From Gammaproteobacteria bacterium (GTDB lineage: Bacteria; Pseudomonadota; Gammaproteobacteria; Pseudomonadales; Pseudohongiellaceae): a stretch of 41,271 nt of DNA. The DNA is taken from NCBI GenBank assembly GCA_003556835.1, contig PWQG01000210.1, positions 1 through 41,271 on the forward strand, written 5' to 3'. The notes beneath the pieces are model-generated. The model saw only the letters and a list, made by a program, of their open reading frames with translations. It was not told where the DNA came from and did no database searches. Numbering within the stretch: the first letter of the stretch is position 1; each line of letters begins with the position of its first letter. A program made the translations under genes and the position numbers. This document shows positions 1 to 8,392 of this stretch, piece after piece.

Positions 1-202
1 ACGATGGGCCAAGTAATTTGAGGTGGTATCCCAGATGCTCGGCCAGAAATTCATAGTGCTGATCCTCGTTGCGTTCCAGGGTCTCCAGAAGCGCATCCCG
101 GAACAGAAATTCCCCATTCTCCTTCCAGGTAAGAACCGAGCCGAACGTTATATGGAAGAGCTGGCGCGCATCATCGTCCTGGAAGAGGGCCGTCACCACG
201 GC
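1..202 (-). CDS. C-terminal-side fragment of a protein, possibly tagaturonate-epimerase-like; continues beyond window start, 5' part missing
   Basis: The reverse complement of 1-180 reads openly as ...ALFQDDDARQLFHITFGSVLTWKENGEFLFRDALLETLERNEDQHYEFLAEHLGYHLKLLGPS..., with protein-like composition. It is absent from the ORF track because it has no start codon. Family call is from memory and weak; the right boundary is approximate. Confidence 0.5.
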
Positions 203-607
203 TGGCCTGCCGTGGTCGGGGCACCGGGTCTTCCCGACTATGTCGATCCGTTCCTGACCTTCGCGCCGGCTTCCGCCCCTCCCGGGGACCTGATCTTCTA
301 CACCGGGGATTTGATGCCGGAGCTCAAGAACGATCTGTTCGTCTCCATTCTCGGTTTCCAGGCCCAGGATCGCCAGACCCTGATGCGGATCCGCTTCGAA
401 GATGATAGTGATCCCACGCGGCCGACTGCGCTGGAGCGCTGGTTCAATGATGAGGAAGGCAGCAGTGTCTACGGTCGCTTGCGTGGCCTGGCCGTGGGCC
501 CTGATGGCGCCCTGTACGTGGGCACCAGCAACCATGATGGTCGCCAGTTTGTGGAACGCCACCGCGAGTTACCGGATCGTATCCTGCGTATCACTCCCAC
601 TGACTGA
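185..607 (+). CDS. PQQ-dependent sugar dehydrogenase (glucose/sorbosone dehydrogenase family), C-terminal fragment
   Basis: GRHHGWPAVVGAPGLPDYVDPFLTFAP..., FYTGDLMPELKNDLFVSILGFQ, and GRLRGLAVGPDGALYVGTSNHDGR...DRILRI are typical of the GSDH beta-propeller C-terminal half. The N-terminal about 50 aa of ORF 23..607 do not look like GSDH. Confidence 0.75.
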   Translation, partial: EGRHHGWPAVVGAPGLPDYVDPFLTFAPASAPPGDLIFYTGDLMPELKNDLFVSILGFQAQDRQTLMRIRFEDDSDPTRPTALERWFNDEEGSSVYGRLRGLAVGPDGALYVGTSNHDGRQFVERHRELPDRILRITPTD

Positions 608-2338
608 GCCGGCATCATCCGACGTCTCTGCGGGCCCGTCTTCCGGGTCCCGGGATGCCGGTTTTTCCTCAGCCTCAACTCTCACAATGGCCTGATCGTC
701 CGGCTCCAGCACTACTGCAGGCACGGCCTGCTGGAGTTCGGCACTGCGCAGGGCCACCCGGCTCAGTCTCTCTACCACACGCAGCATCAGGCGCAGGTTG
801 TCGATGGCAGGGCTGAGGCGCTGGACGGAAAGTTGACTGCGCACACTGCTTTCCAGCAGCAAGGATTTCAGCTGTCGCCAGGTATCACGCAATGCTTCGT
901 AGTCGTGTTCCAGTTTCGCCGCATCAAATTTTTTGTCCTTGTGATCACATTGTTCAATGACGTCAAGCAGTGCCAGTTCGTAGGCCAGGACCCTGTCACG
1001 AACTGGGCTCTGCATCAGGAAACTCCTGTCCGCACTGTGCTCGGCTGCTTCCTGGGCCTGTGTCACCGCATCATCGATATAGTTGGAAATGCGCAGCACC
1101 ATGGGCAGGTGCATGGCCACGTCCCGGTGCAGACGTTCACTCTCCAGCGCCCCCACGAATCGTTCCACTTCACCCACCAGGGTACGGATTCCATCATGCT
1201 GCAGTTGCAGCGCACGACCGGGCTCTCCCTCACTACTCAGTGCCGCGCGCGCATGCTCACGGGCCATAACTCCCATCCGGTTCAATTCCAGCATGAAGGC
1301 ATCAAGGGCCAGTACCGGTGAAACCATTACGTTGCGGTCCAGATGCTGCGGACGGCCCAGGGTTTCCGCCTTGCTGCTGAAATTCCGTTCCAGGAAAGCC
1401 GACACCCGATGGATGAAGGGGCGCATCAGCATCACGCCGGTGATATTGAAGCTGGTGTGAAAAATGGCCAGCATCACGGCCGGCTCGAGCAGTCGCTCCT
1501 GATGATGGGTCACCAACCACACCAGTGCCGGCAGGAGACAGAGCCCAACCACGGCATTGAAACCATTGATCACCACATGCCCGGCAGCAACCCGGCGTGC
1601 ACTGGAAGTGGCGCCGATGACTGCCAGGGCTGAGGTCGAGGTGGTGCCCACCGTCGCCCCGATCACGGCCGCCGCGGCTGCGGTGAAACTCACCAGACCA
1701 CCACTGGCAGCAGAAAGGATGATGGCGATGGCCGCGCTTGAAGATTGGGTCAACATCGTCATGACCAGCCCGATGGCCGCGAATACCAGGGCACCACCGA
1801 TGCCTTCGAAAGCCAGGTCGGCGATATCCATGGATTGCGCCACACCTTCGAAGGCACCGCGCAGGAAATCCACCCCGATAAAGAACAGGCCGAATCCGGC
1901 GATGGCCTCCCCAATGGCTCCAAAGCGACGCGTCGGCCCGATGAGACGGGCCAGCATACCCAGGCCCACCATGGGCAGGGCAAAACTGGTGATGCTGAAC
2001 TGGAAACCCACGGCAGCCACCAGCCAGCCGGTCATGGTGGTACCTATGGTGGCACCGAGCACAATGCTCAGCGCCGCCGTTGTGCCCAGCAGCCCGGCAT
2101 TGACAAAACCGATGGTGGCAATGGTCACGGCACTCGAGGACTGGACCATTGCCGTAAGAGAGGCACCCGATACCATGCCGCGCAGCGATGTGCGGGTAGA
2201 ACGGCCGAGAATGTCACGCAGGGACTGACCAGCGGCCAGCTTCAGCCCATCGGTGATCATCGACACACCCAGCATGAACAGGCCCAGCCCGCCAAGGAAG
2301 GTGCCAATTGCCATAAACAGATCGAGTTCTCCGTTCAT
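569..2338 (-). CDS. Na/Pi cotransporter family protein (NptA/YjbB type) with C-terminal PhoU-like region
   Basis: MNGELDLFMAIGTFLGGLGLFMLGVSMITDGLKLAAGQSLRDIL; repeated QSSSA motifs (MVQSSSAVTIATIGFVNAG, MLTQSSSAAIAIILSAASGG). Start chosen at ATG 2336-2338, not the longer ORF. Confidence 0.92.
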   Translation of the reverse strand: MNGELDLFMAIGTFLGGLGLFMLGVSMITDGLKLAAGQSLRDILGRSTRTSLRGMVSGASLTAMVQSSSAVTIATIGFVNAGLLGTTAALSIVLGATIGTTMTGWLVAAVGFQFSITSFALPMVGLGMLARLIGPTRRFGAIGEAIAGFGLFFIGVDFLRGAFEGVAQSMDIADLAFEGIGGALVFAAIGLVMTMLTQSSSAAIAIILSAASGGLVSFTAAAAAVIGATVGTTSTSALAVIGATSSARRVAAGHVVINGFNAVVGLCLLPALVWLVTHHQERLLEPAVMLAIFHTSFNITGVMLMRPFIHRVSAFLERNFSSKAETLGRPQHLDRNVMVSPVLALDAFMLELNRMGVMAREHARAALSSEGEPGRALQLQHDGIRTLVGEVERFVGALESERLHRDVAMHLPMVLRISNYIDDAVTQAQEAAEHSADRSFLMQSPVRDRVLAYELALLDVIEQCDHKDKKFDAAKLEHDYEALRDTWRQLKSLLLESSVRSQLSVQRLSPAIDNLRLMLRVVERLSRVALRSAELQQAVPAVVLEPDDQAIVRVEAEEKPASRDPEDGPAETSDDAGSVSGSDTQDTIR

Positions 2339-2342
2339 GGCT

Positions 2343-3215
2343 TCAGCGGAACACCACGGTCTTCTTGCCGTTGACGATGATGCGATGCTCACAATGCCAT
2401 TTGACGGCCCGCGCAAAGGCGGCGCATTCGGCATCGCGACCGATCTGGATCAGCTCATCGATATCGAAGGTGTGGTCGATTTTCTCCACCGCCTGCTCGA
2501 TGATCGGTCCTTCATCCAGGTCACTGGTGACATAATGTGCGGTGGCGCCGATGATCTTCACACCGCGCATGTAGGCCTGACGGTAGGGGTTGGCCCCCTT
2601 GAAGCCGGGCAGGAAGGAATGGTGGATATTGATGATGCGCCCTGCCATGGCCTCACACATCCGGGGAGACAGGATCTGCATATAGCGCGCCAGTGCCAGC
2701 AGATCAACCTGACGCTCCTGTGCGATCTCGAGGACTCGTGATTCCTGTTCTTCTTTGGTTTCCGGTGTCACCGGCAGATGGTGATAATCCAGGCCATACC
2801 ATTCAGTGATGCCGCGCATGTCTTCATGATTGGATACCACACCGACTATTTCAGCGGGCAATACCCCGCTGTGCCAGCGGTGCAGGATATCGTTCAGACA
2901 GTGACCGTGGCGGGAGACGGCCAGCAGCACTTTAGGCTTTACAGCCAGGTCGAACAATTGCCACTGCATGGCAAACTGCCCGGCCACATCCTGGAAATCC
3001 TCTTCCAGGTGTCGCTGGTCCGGCAATGCGCCTGCCGCCTCTTCGAACTCAACCCGCATGAAAAACCGGTCCATCACCGGATCACGATGCTGGGAGGCCT
3101 CGCTGATGGTGGCGCCGCGCTGAAACAGAAAGTCACTGACAGCACGCACGATGCCATTGGCTTCCGGACAGGATACGGTCAGTACATATTGTTTCACGGC
3201 TTCCCGGCTGCTCAT
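2343..3215 (-). CDS. purU: Formyltetrahydrofolate deformylase
   Basis: N-terminal ACT-like region, then ...KVLLAVSRHGHCLNDILHRW...GVVSNHEDMRGITEWYGLDYHHLPV... and INIHHSFLPGFKGANPYRQAYMRGVKIIGATAHYVTSDLDEGPIIEQ. Start taken at ATG 3213-3215. Confidence 0.95.
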   Translation of the reverse strand: MSSREAVKQYVLTVSCPEANGIVRAVSDFLFQRGATISEASQHRDPVMDRFFMRVEFEEAAGALPDQRHLEEDFQDVAGQFAMQWQLFDLAVKPKVLLAVSRHGHCLNDILHRWHSGVLPAEIVGVVSNHEDMRGITEWYGLDYHHLPVTPETKEEQESRVLEIAQERQVDLLALARYMQILSPRMCEAMAGRIINIHHSFLPGFKGANPYRQAYMRGVKIIGATAHYVTSDLDEGPIIEQAVEKIDHTFDIDELIQIGRDAECAAFARAVKWHCEHRIIVNGKKTVVFR

Positions 3216-3335
3216 TCGACTCCACTCATCGGCTGCAAACTCCAACCGCCAATGATATCACAGGATCTGGAATGCGGCCGGGCTTCAGGTTATGCTGGAC
3301 GGCTATTGACTGGACACAAAGCGGGATCTGTACTC

Positions 3336-3740
3336 ATGCTGAATCATCAACGCTCCGGGCTCTTCCTGCCTGCTGTTTTTCTCCTGTTCGCCCTGCCTTT
3401 TGCCAGTATGGCAGAGTCGCCCGAGGCGCTTGAGGGCAGCTGGAGCGGCCAATTTCAGGTGGGGCAGTACGACCCGATGGAGCTGGTCTTTCATATTGAG
3501 CGGGATGGGCAGTTTCTGAGAGCCAGTCTCGACATCCCCTCCCAGCACCGCCAGGGCATCCCTGCGGGCACCGTTTCCCTCAGAGGAGATCTGCTGCGCA
3601 TCACCATTCCCGACATTCAGGGTGAATACTATGGCGCCCTGCGACTGGCCCGGGACGGACAGGCCATTCGCCGTATCGACGGGGACTGGAGCCAATCCGG
3701 CGAATATGTTCCCCTGACCCTGCACCCACACGATCCCTGA
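3336..3740 (+). CDS. Small secreted protein; stand-alone beta-rich domain resembling the N-terminal domain of some secreted hydrolases
   Basis: [26 protein letters not shown] signal peptide followed by [53 protein letters not shown]... Confidence 0.7.
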   Translation: MLNHQRSGLFLPAVFLLFALPFASMAESPEALEGSWSGQFQVGQYDPMELVFHIERDGQFLRASLDIPSQHRQGIPAGTVSLRGDLLRITIPDIQGEYYGALRLARDGQAIRRIDGDWSQSGEYVPLTLHPHDP

Positions 3741-3792
3741 ACCAGGGGAAGCCCTGAATGACTGGATGACCACTCGGCAAAAGGAGGAATGC

Positions 3793-4212
3793 GTGAAATA
3801 TCTACACACCATGGTCCGTGTCAGTGACCTGGACGAGTCACTGGATTTCTACTGCAAAAAACTGGGTCTGAAGGAAGTGCGCCGCAAGGAGAGCGAGAAA
3901 GGTCGCTTCACCCTCGTATTCCTGGCCGCTCCGGGGGATGAGGACGCCCAGATCGAATTGACCTGGAACTGGGACCCCGAGGAATACGATGGCGGGCGCA
4001 ACTTCGGCCACCTCGCCTACCGCGTCGATGACATCTACGCACTGTGCGAAAAACTCCGCAGCGAAGGCGTGACCATCAACCGGCCTCCGCGCGACGGTCG
4101 TATGGCATTTGTCCGCTCTCCCGACAACATCTCGATCGAATTGCTGCAGGCCGGCGAGCCACTTCCGGAGAAGGAGCCGTGGGCCAGCATGGAAAACACC
4201 GGCACCTGGTAG
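3793..4212 (+). CDS. gloA: Lactoylglutathione lyase (glyoxalase I)
   Basis: [84 protein letters not shown] start at 3793 with AAGGAGGAA upstream. Confidence 0.92.
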   Translation: MKYLHTMVRVSDLDESLDFYCKKLGLKEVRRKESEKGRFTLVFLAAPGDEDAQIELTWNWDPEEYDGGRNFGHLAYRVDDIYALCEKLRSEGVTINRPPRDGRMAFVRSPDNISIELLQAGEPLPEKEPWASMENTGTW

Positions 4213-4278
4213 TCCTGCCGGCTTGAGCCCGCCGGGACGCTCGTTTACCATAGCGGCCTTTTACAGGGGCGAAAAACC

Positions 4279-5157
4279 ATGCAATTACTCGACGGCAAGC
4301 AGACCTCCGAACAGATCAAGCAAGAGATCGCGCAGGAGGTGACCAGGATCCGTGAAGCAGGTGGCAAGGTGCCACACCTGGCGGCCGTGCTGGTGGGCAG
4401 TGATGGTGCCAGTGAAACCTATGTCAACAACAAGGTGAAATCCTGCGAACGGGTGGGATTCGAGTCGACCCTGGTCCGTTTTGATGCGGACGTCAGCCAG
4501 CAGACCCTGCTGGACAAGATTGCTGAACTCAATGCCGACGACAGTATCGACGGATACATCGTGCAATTGCCCCTGCCCGATCATATCGATGAAAACACCG
4601 TCACCCTGGCCATCGATCCGGACAAGGATGTGGACGGCTTCCACCCGACCAATATCGGTCGGCTATGCCTGGGCATGCCCACCTTCATCCCGGCCACCCC
4701 GAACGGCATCATGGAACTGCTACGACGCCACGACATCGAGACCGAAGGCAAACACTGCGTTGTGGTCGGTCGCAGCAATATTGTCGGCACACCCATGTCC
4801 CTGCTCATGTCACGCAACAGCAATCCGGGCAATGCCACGGTCACACTGGTGCACAGCCGCACCAGGGACATGGAAGCAATCTGCCGCAGTGCCGACATCC
4901 TGGTTGTCGCCATTGGCAAAGCCGAGTTCCTGGGCGCCGACATGGTACGCGAGGGCGCCGTGGTGATTGATGTGGGTATCACCCGCCTGCCCGATGAGAG
5001 CAAGAAATCCGGCTTCCGCCTGGCTGGCGATGTCGACTTTGCTGCTGTCAGTGAAAAATGCAGCTGGATCACGCCCGTGCCCGGAGGTGTTGGCCCCATG
5101 ACCATCGCCTCCCTGCTACAGAACACACTCAAGGCGCGTCAGTTCCGCCAGGGCTGA
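4279..5157 (+). CDS. folD: Bifunctional methylenetetrahydrofolate dehydrogenase/methenyltetrahydrofolate cyclohydrolase
   Basis: [71 protein letters not shown] are FolD signatures. Confidence 0.97.
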   Translation: MQLLDGKQTSEQIKQEIAQEVTRIREAGGKVPHLAAVLVGSDGASETYVNNKVKSCERVGFESTLVRFDADVSQQTLLDKIAELNADDSIDGYIVQLPLPDHIDENTVTLAIDPDKDVDGFHPTNIGRLCLGMPTFIPATPNGIMELLRRHDIETEGKHCVVVGRSNIVGTPMSLLMSRNSNPGNATVTLVHSRTRDMEAICRSADILVVAIGKAEFLGADMVREGAVVIDVGITRLPDESKKSGFRLAGDVDFAAVSEKCSWITPVPGGVGPMTIASLLQNTLKARQFRQG

Positions 5158-5202
5158 ACCGACCGCGCCTTCAGGCAACCGCCGTTCAACAAGGACACAA
5201 GT

Positions 5203-6396
5203 ATGTTCGAATCCGTTTCCGCTCTCCCGGCCGACCCGATCCTCGGTCTGATGGCCGCCTATCGTGTTGACAGCAATGCCCACAAGATCGACCTCGGTGT
5301 GGGTGTCTACAAGGATGAAGCCGGCCGCACTCCGGTCATGCAGGCTGTGAAGCAGGCCGAAGCCCGGCTGGTGCAAGAACAGGACAGCAAGTCCTATGTC
5401 GGCCCGACCGGTTCAGCCAAATACAACGCACACATCGCTGAACTGGTGCTGGGCAAGGATCTCGCAGTACGGCTGAGTGACCGAAGGGTGACCATCCAGA
5501 CGCCCGGTGGTTGCGGCGGCCTGCGCCTGGGTGCCGAGTTCATCAAGCGGGCCGCGCCAGACTGCCGGGTGCTGGTCAGTGATCCGACCTGGGCCAATCA
5601 CATCCCGCTGCTGGGTGATGCCGGGCTGAACATTGAAAAGTACCCCTATTATGATCAGCAATCCCATGAAGTGCGCTTTGACGAAATGATGGATTACCTG
5701 AAGAGCGCCGGGCCCGAAGATGTAGTGCTGTTGCACGGCTGCTGTCACAACCCCTGTGGTGCGGACCTGAACCAGGAGCAATGGGAAGCGATAAGAGACC
5801 TGGCGCTGGAACGCGGATTCCTGCCGTTCATCGATATGGCCTACCAGGGCCTGGGGGATGGCCTGGATGCCGATGCGGCCGGACTGCGCCTGCTGGCCGA
5901 ATCACTGCCGGAACTGGTGGTGGTCAACTCCTGCTCCAAGAATTTCGGCATCTACCGGGAACGCGCCGGCGCAATCACCGTGATCTTCAATGACAGCCAA
6001 AACCGCGACGCTGCGAACAGCCAGCTGGCCGCCATCGCCCGGGGCATCTGGTCCATGCCACCGGACCATGGCGCGGCCATTGTGGAAACGATTCTTTCGG
6101 ATGCCACCCTGTACGCGGACTGGGACGCTGAATTGACTGCCGTTCGCAAACGGATCAACCGCACACGCACACAGCTGACCGATGCACTGAAGGCCAGGGG
6201 CATTGACCGCGACTTCAGCTTCATCACGCGTGAGAAAGGCATGTTCTCCTTCCTTGGCATCAAGCAGGAAGAAGTCCGTCAACTGGTGGACGACTACAGC
6301 GTCTACCTGGTCGACTCCAGCCGCATCAACGTGGCGGGCATCAACGACGGCAACATCGACCACCTGGTCGATTCCCTGTCACGGGTATTACGCTGA
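5203..6396 (+). CDS. Aspartate/aromatic amino acid aminotransferase (AspC/TyrB family)
   Basis: MFESVSALPADPILGLMAAYRVDSNAHKIDLGVGVYKDEAGRTPVMQAVKQAE...; PLP-lysine motif NSCSKNFGIYRERAG. Confidence 0.95.
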   Translation: MFESVSALPADPILGLMAAYRVDSNAHKIDLGVGVYKDEAGRTPVMQAVKQAEARLVQEQDSKSYVGPTGSAKYNAHIAELVLGKDLAVRLSDRRVTIQTPGGCGGLRLGAEFIKRAAPDCRVLVSDPTWANHIPLLGDAGLNIEKYPYYDQQSHEVRFDEMMDYLKSAGPEDVVLLHGCCHNPCGADLNQEQWEAIRDLALERGFLPFIDMAYQGLGDGLDADAAGLRLLAESLPELVVVNSCSKNFGIYRERAGAITVIFNDSQNRDAANSQLAAIARGIWSMPPDHGAAIVETILSDATLYADWDAELTAVRKRINRTRTQLTDALKARGIDRDFSFITREKGMFSFLGIKQEEVRQLVDDYSVYLVDSSRINVAGINDGNIDHLVDSLSRVLR

Positions 6397-6417
6397 CCCG
6401 CCCCCGGAACGGAAAAC

Positions 6418-6445
6418 GGCCCGCACAGTTCTGACCGTGCGGGCC
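6418..6445 (-). terminator. Hairpin between convergent genes, likely terminator of the uspA-family gene
   Basis: GGCCCGCAC-agttctgacc-GTGCGGGCC perfect 9-bp stem; the minus-strand side is followed by GTTTTCCG. Confidence 0.6.
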
Positions 6446-6470
6446 GCCTGTTCCCATCTGCATCTTGTGA

Positions 6471-6908
6471 TCAGACGCGGACGGTCAATACATCACACTC
6501 GATGCCATGCAGCACCCCATTGGCCACCGAGCCAAGAACCGCCCGGACCGGATTGTGGCCATGGCTACCGATGACCAGCAGATCCGCCTTGAGCTCCTTC
6601 GCAAGCGCCTTGATTTCATTGGCCGGTTTGCCCCGGCGGAAGTGCACATGATCCTCCGGCACAGTCGGTGAGGCCTTGGCCAGTTTCTCACGCAGCTCCT
6701 TGGCCACCTGCTGCTGGTGTTCTTTCTGCACCTTCTCGAAATCGGCCATATTCAGCTCGAATGAGTAATTTCCGAGCAGCGGCTCAAACACCAGTACCAC
6801 ACTCAGTTTCGCACTATGTTCACCGGCAAGCTTCAGCGCCTTTTCCAGAATCTTGTCCGACTCATCCGAGCCGTCTACCGCCACCAGCATATTGTTATAG
6901 GTACTCAT
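6471..6908 (-). CDS. Universal stress protein (UspA family)
   Basis: YNNMLVAVDGSDESDKILEKALKLA...ADLLVIGSHGHNPVRAVLGSVANGVLHGIECDVLTVRV; G-2X-G-9X-G(S/T)-like ATP motif. Confidence 0.93.
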   Translation of the reverse strand: MSTYNNMLVAVDGSDESDKILEKALKLAGEHSAKLSVVLVFEPLLGNYSFELNMADFEKVQKEHQQQVAKELREKLAKASPTVPEDHVHFRRGKPANEIKALAKELKADLLVIGSHGHNPVRAVLGSVANGVLHGIECDVLTVRV

Positions 6909-7155
6909 AACTCTTCTCCATTGGTAGCCAGGGACCCGCTGACAAGCATCAGACCCTCCCCTGTGAAACCGGGTTCACGAAATTGCAGACTGCATCATAG
7001 GAAATATGGCCCGCTTGTTCAACGCTCCTGCGGCCTCGAACCGGACTTTCTCGTCGTCCTTGACACAAATCAACGCCGAAATTCGCCAATTCGGGCATTC
7101 TGCAACTCAAAAAAAAGCAACTGTCATTTCCAATTCCGAATCCGGGAGGTACACA

Positions 7156-7257
7156 ATGGAAGATCGAATCATTGTCCGCAATATGGCAACCACCATCGGT
7201 GTCATCGTTCTTGTGGCCGTTGGCCTGATTGCCGTGTCCATGGTCGTCGGCGCCTGA
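7156..7257 (+). CDS. 33-aa single-pass membrane miniprotein
   Basis: MEDRIIVRNMATTIGVIVLVAVGLIAVSMVVGA; ATG preceded by GGGAGGT at SD spacing; one hydrophobic helix. Confidence 0.55.
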   Translation: MEDRIIVRNMATTIGVIVLVAVGLIAVSMVVGA

Positions 7258-7265
7258 CCACCACC

Positions 7266-8351
7266 TCAGGTCCGTTGTTGCCTTTCGCGCAACAACGGGC
7301 CCACCCGATCGGCAAGCCGGCGCAAAGCTGCATCCGTGGTTTCCCAGTTGATGCAGGCATCCGTGATGGAAACCCCATACTCGAGTTCCTGCAGATCGTC
7401 CGGTATGGGTTGATTGCCCTCATTGAGATTGCTTTCCAGCATCAGACCGATAATTGACCGGTTACCATCCACAATCTGTTGCGCCACGTCTTCCATCACA
7501 TCCAGCTGCTTTTCATACTGCTTGCGCGAATTGCCATGACTGCAGTCAATCATGATGTTTGGCGTCAGGTTGGCCTTGTGCAGCGCCGCTTCACAATCAG
7601 CGACAAACGGCGCCTGATAGTTGGGCTCACTCCCGCCGCGGAGAATCACATGGCAATGCGGGTTGCCTGAAGTACGAAACGCAGCCACCCGACCCCTTTC
7701 CGTCACGCTGATGAAGGTATTGACCGCCGATGCTGACCGTATGGCATTGACCGCCACCGTCAGACCACCATCCACATTGTTCTTGAAACCCACTGCCGAG
7801 GAAATGCCACTGGCCAGTTTCCGGTGCGTGGGAGACTCCGTGGTGCGGGCGCCGACCGCTGTCCAGCTGACCAGGTCCTGCAGGTATTGCGGGGAAATCA
7901 GGTCCAGGGCTTCGACGCCAAGAGGCAAGCCCAGGCTGTTGATGTCCAGCATCAACTGTCGTCCGATGCGCAGCCCGGATTCGATATGGTGACTGCCGTC
8001 AAGATTCGGGTCATAGATCAGGCCTTCCCAGCCCACTGTCGTGCGCGGTTTCTCGAAATAGACCCGCATCAGAATGAGCAGTGAGTCACTCAGTTCATCA
8101 GCCAGTTTTTTCAGTCGCCGTGCGTACTCCAGCGCCTGTTCCGGGTCATGGATGGAACAGGGACCCACCACAACGATCAGACGTGGATCCTTGCGGTCCA
8201 GAATACCCTTGACGCCATCGTGCCCCGCGAGCACGGTTTCCAGGGCCTTGCCTTCCACCGGCATGGCCGCCTTCAACTCAGCAGGCTCCGGCAACTCCTC
8301 GCAGCCTATGATGTGCAGGTTGTCGATTTCTCGTTTACGGTCTTCCATCAT
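7266..8351 (-). CDS. 3-deoxy-7-phosphoheptulonate synthase (class I, AroG/F/H type)
   Basis: LIVVVGPCSIHDPEQALEYARRL, MRVYFEKPRTTVGWEGLIYDP, GARTTESPTHRKLASG, PNIMIDCSHGNSRKQYEKQ. Confidence 0.96.
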   Translation of the reverse strand: MMEDRKREIDNLHIIGCEELPEPAELKAAMPVEGKALETVLAGHDGVKGILDRKDPRLIVVVGPCSIHDPEQALEYARRLKKLADELSDSLLILMRVYFEKPRTTVGWEGLIYDPNLDGSHHIESGLRIGRQLMLDINSLGLPLGVEALDLISPQYLQDLVSWTAVGARTTESPTHRKLASGISSAVGFKNNVDGGLTVAVNAIRSASAVNTFISVTERGRVAAFRTSGNPHCHVILRGGSEPNYQAPFVADCEAALHKANLTPNIMIDCSHGNSRKQYEKQLDVMEDVAQQIVDGNRSIIGLMLESNLNEGNQPIPDDLQELEYGVSITDACINWETTDAALRRLADRVGPLLRERQQRT

Positions 8352-8392
8352 TCACTCTCTATGCAATGTCACTCAGCGTATCATCACCCTGC

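Noticed and set aside
1557-2374. Plus-strand ORFs of 223 and 209 aa opposite the Na/Pi cotransporter
   Set aside because: Low-complexity Ala/Pro/Arg/Met or His/Gln-rich translations antisense to a clear transporter gene.
7060-7088. TTGACA at 7060 as a promoter for the 33-aa ORF
   Set aside because: No acceptable -10 hexamer at 16-18 nt spacing (TCGCCA); left out as a feature.
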